Assembly (NCBI GenBank): GCA_963709085.1 | Contig: CAVPVB010000014.1 | Coordinates: 95,174-159,173 of the forward strand | Direction: 5' to 3' | DNA: 64,000 nt | Source of the DNA: Rhodovastum sp963709085 | GTDB lineage: Bacteria > Pseudomonadota > Alphaproteobacteria > Acetobacterales > Acetobacteraceae | Shown: positions 62,401 through 64,000 of the stretch, piece by piece | Layout of the letters: each line of letters starts with the position of its first letter | How positions within the stretch are numbered: the first letter of the stretch is position 1 | Notes under the pieces: model-generated | Told to the model about the DNA's origin: nothing | Databases searched by the model: none | Seen by the model: only the letters and a program-made list of their open reading frames with translations | Program-made: the position numbers and the translations under genes

Positions 62401-63207
62401 CTAAAACCCGCTCGGCTGCAAATCGGCAACACGGACGATCATGCTGCGCTTGGGATCGAAGGGCAGCATCTCGAAGCCAAGGTGGGCGTAGAACGCGCGC
62501 ACGTTATCGTCGAGCGGATGTGTGAGAACCCCGAAGCAGCCAATATTCTCGGCAAACTTGATGGCCGTCACCATGGCAAATCGCACGAGGGCGCGGCCAC
62601 AGCCCTTGCCGTGATGCCGCCGGTCGACGGCCATAGGACTAAGCATCATCGCCGGAACGGGATCTGGCCTGTCACGCGGCGTCGATTCCGGAAGATACGC
62701 CCGCTCGATTTGCGCGGCGGTCAGCGCCACATAGCCCACCACGTCCCCCGTGGCCGCGTCGCAGACGACGCTCGTCCGTGACACGCGGGCTTCCTGATTG
62801 TCCCAGGCATGACGCCAGAACCATTGGTTCAGAGAGTCGCGTCCGCAGTCGAACGCATACCTGTTGTCCGTGGCGGCAAGCGGCCGGGGCGGCACCAGTT
62901 CCTTGCACCCGTCGGTGTGGTGTGGATTCAGATGCGACTGAAGGAGCCATGCCGGATGGCTGGCCGCGAGTTTGCGCAGCGCGTGAACGTCCTTCGGCGG
63001 CGTATTGACCCAGACTTCAAATTTCTCCCAGTCCTGCGCAGGAATGGTCGCAAGACGATATTCGAGCACGTCGATCTCCGCCGCCTCGACGGCTCTGCGT
63101 CGAACGTAGTCGCCCAGATCAGCACCTGTCTGACCAGCCGCGAACTCCAGGACATCGCGCTCGTCTTGGCTGACAGGAACGTTCAGCACAGATGGCACGG
63201 CGGTCAT
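62401..63207 (-). CDS. TacA-TacT-like fusion: DUF1778 antitoxin part plus GNAT acetyltransferase
   Basis: 268 residues from ATG 63207 (AGAGGG about 7 nt upstream). Residues 1-90 are DUF1778-like: LNVPVSQDERDVLEFAAGQT, VRRRAVEAAEIDVLEYRL, IPAQDWEKFEVWVNTPPKDV. Residues 105-268 are a TacT-type GNAT: YAFDCGRDSLNQWFWRHAW, then acetyl-CoA loop HHGKGCGRALVRFAM and HPLDDNVRAFYAHLGFEML. TacT acetylates aminoacyl-tRNA. In known pairs these are two genes; here they share one frame. Its start overlaps the preceding small gene (ATGA). Confidence 0.85.
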   Translation of the reverse strand: MTAVPSVLNVPVSQDERDVLEFAAGQTGADLGDYVRRRAVEAAEIDVLEYRLATIPAQDWEKFEVWVNTPPKDVHALRKLAASHPAWLLQSHLNPHHTDGCKELVPPRPLAATDNRYAFDCGRDSLNQWFWRHAWDNQEARVSRTSVVCDAATGDVVGYVALTAAQIERAYLPESTPRDRPDPVPAMMLSPMAVDRRHHGKGCGRALVRFAMVTAIKFAENIGCFGVLTHPLDDNVRAFYAHLGFEMLPFDPKRSMIVRVADLQPSGF

Positions 63208-63392
63208 TCGAGACCCTCTTGTGTTTGAGAACAACCAGTGTCCCGCCCGAGTTGCAAGGCGATCACACGCCTGATCGCCCCGGCCTTCGCCGTTTCGACG
63301 CTCGGCGCTGCGGCGTCCGCCGGCGCGGCGATCTCGCCGCGCGCGACCGCGCGCATTTCCACTGCCAGGTCCTTCAAGCTTTGCACTTTCAT
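63204..63392 (-). CDS. Small antitoxin-like protein (62 aa)
   Basis: MKVQSLKDLAVEMRAVARGE, then an alanine-rich linker and GAIRRVIALQLGRD. It lies between a YafQ-like toxin remnant and the GNAT fusion, with ATGA overlap to the latter. A paralog at 56497/52919 is split by a transposon. Likely a regulator or antitoxin; family uncertain (HVO_A0114-like regulators are a possibility). Confidence 0.55.
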   Translation of the reverse strand: MKVQSLKDLAVEMRAVARGEIAAPADAAAPSVETAKAGAIRRVIALQLGRDTGCSQTQEGLE

Positions 63393-63422
63393 TATGTCCG
63401 GCTCCAACATGCCGCATTTCCT

Positions 63423-63703
63423 TCAGAAGCCGAGTTCGCTGTGCGAGCCGAGGCGCACGAGCTCAAGGCTATCATCATCCGGTTTGCGATAGATGAGAAT
63501 AAGGTCGGGTCTGATTTGGCAGTCGCGGTGATCGCTCCCGTCGCCGGATAGCGGGTGATCGAAACTCCGGCGCGGCAATGGAGCATCTGCCGCCAGAAAT
63601 TCACCGCTTCCATAAGAACGGCATCAAGTTTCTTGCTGTGTCGTCCGGATTGTTCTCGTCGGTAATCGCGCTGAAAACGATTCGTGTATTTAATCTCCCT
63701 CAT
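63423..63703 (-). pseudogene. YafQ/RelE-type toxin with a frameshift
   Basis: MREIKYTNRFQRDYRREQSG then KKLDAVLMEAVNF in frame 1. After the missing base near 63595 (TTT-CTG) the YafQ pattern continues in another frame: HPLSGDGSDHRDCQIRPDLI, LIYRKPDDDSLELVRLGSHS to ELGF. The catalytic His and Asp residues of YafQ are in the second part. The change is a single base in a T run, so a sequencing error is possible. Confidence 0.8.
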
Positions 63704-63738
63704 TCAGACTCCCAAGTAAGTTTTCAGGCTTGCCGACC

Positions 63739-63999
63739 TTAACGAGTTTTCCTTGCCGCGCGGCTTTCATTGCTTCTATTCGAATAAGATAAAAGAGTGT
63801 CGATCCGCGTTTCGTGTTGCTCGCGGGTCAGAACCTTGCCGCTGGCAACGCCCGCCAGAGCCTCGTCCACATAGGGCTTTGCCCAGACAAGATCGTCTTC
63901 CTCTTCGGTCATGCGGTCGGCGATGCGCTCGTCAATCAGTCGGCGCGCAGTGAGGCGACAGAAGGAAAATAGCCGCGCACGACACGGGAACCAAGCCAA
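63739..63999 (-). CDS. Antitoxin-like gene, running to the window edge
   Basis: Open frame reading RRLIDERIADRMTEEEDDLV, WAKPYVDEALAGVASGKVLT and EQHETRIDTLL, an antitoxin-type charged helical protein, then stops. In the next frame the DNA reads IRIEAMKAARQGKLVKVGKP to LLGSLNEGD, a RelB-like antitoxin tail that ends inside the yafQ-like start. The true gene may be either a fusion of both or two frames with an indel. It probably continues beyond 64000. Confidence 0.5.
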   Translation of the reverse strand: MAWFPCRARLFSFCRLTARRLIDERIADRMTEEEDDLVWAKPYVDEALAGVASGKVLTREQHETRIDTLLSYSNRSNESRAARKTR

Positions 64000-64000
64000 G

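Noticed and set aside
1..64000. CRISPR array
   Set aside because: No regularly spaced direct repeats of 24-40 bp were seen and no cas genes are present.
1..64000. tRNA, rRNA or replication origin
   Set aside because: No cloverleaf or rRNA core sequence, Rep protein or iteron array was recognised.

Overview
The window is a GC-rich, mosaic accessory region from an alphaproteobacterium, probably Acetobacteraceae-like, on a plasmid or genomic island. The inference rests on a MucR/Ros-type regulator, a plasmid-style umuDC-SRAP cassette, toxin-antitoxin types common in that class, and the absence of rRNA, tRNA, ribosomal or core metabolic genes. Nearly everything is mobile DNA, defence genes or toxin-antitoxin (TA) genes, with much decay. 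No replication or partition gene was seen.

Layout. 1-4.2 kb: truncated ISAs1-type transposase, vapBC, parDE, two small conserved-looking ORFs and three decayed pieces of a serine recombinase. 4.2-7.4 kb: an AT-richer cluster of two ComEC-like metallo-beta-lactamase-fold proteins around a patatin-like phospholipase, a defence candidate. 7.6-11.56 kb: IS91-like element 1 (tyrosine recombinase plus HUH transposase), with an ISAs1-type IS (10-bp target duplication) in the 3' end of the recombinase gene. 11.6-14.2 kb: umuD-umuC-SRAP behind a palindrome. 14.5-16.5 kb: AT-rich P-loop ATPase plus membrane protein, a second defence candidate. 17-24 kb: second, truncated SRAP and a TA archipelago (MNT/HEPN, AbrB-Doc, HigBA, a DUF1778/zinc-ribbon chimera, MqsRA), then an integrase. 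24-30 kb: IS91-like element 2 on the opposite strand, its transposase split by a RIT element (three tyrosine recombinases, 39-bp inverted repeats).

30-34.8 kb: ribbon-helix-helix protein, small ORF, N6-adenine methylase (frameshifted) and PD-(D/E)XK-like nuclease. Convergent to it, 34.9-52.5 kb is a class-1 DISARM locus read leftward: drmD, drmMI, drmA, drmB. drmA and drmB are intact. drmMI is broken by a 167-bp TA-flanked MITE plus a frameshift. drmD is split by a Tn3-family transposon (tnpI, tnpA) and has two frameshifts. No drmC is seen. 53.0-56.5 kb: a second Tn3-family transposon with 46-bp inverted repeats, inside a small gene. 56.6-59.5 kb: AbiE-type abortive-infection pair, mucR and small ORFs. 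59.56-62.4 kb: IS4/Tn5-like element interrupted by another IS. 62.4-64 kb: fused TacA-TacT-like protein, small antitoxin-like gene, frameshifted YafQ-like toxin and a partial antitoxin.

Taken together this looks like a defence/TA island repeatedly invaded by transposons. Several defence genes are visibly inactivated while their antitoxins and the DISARM core are kept.
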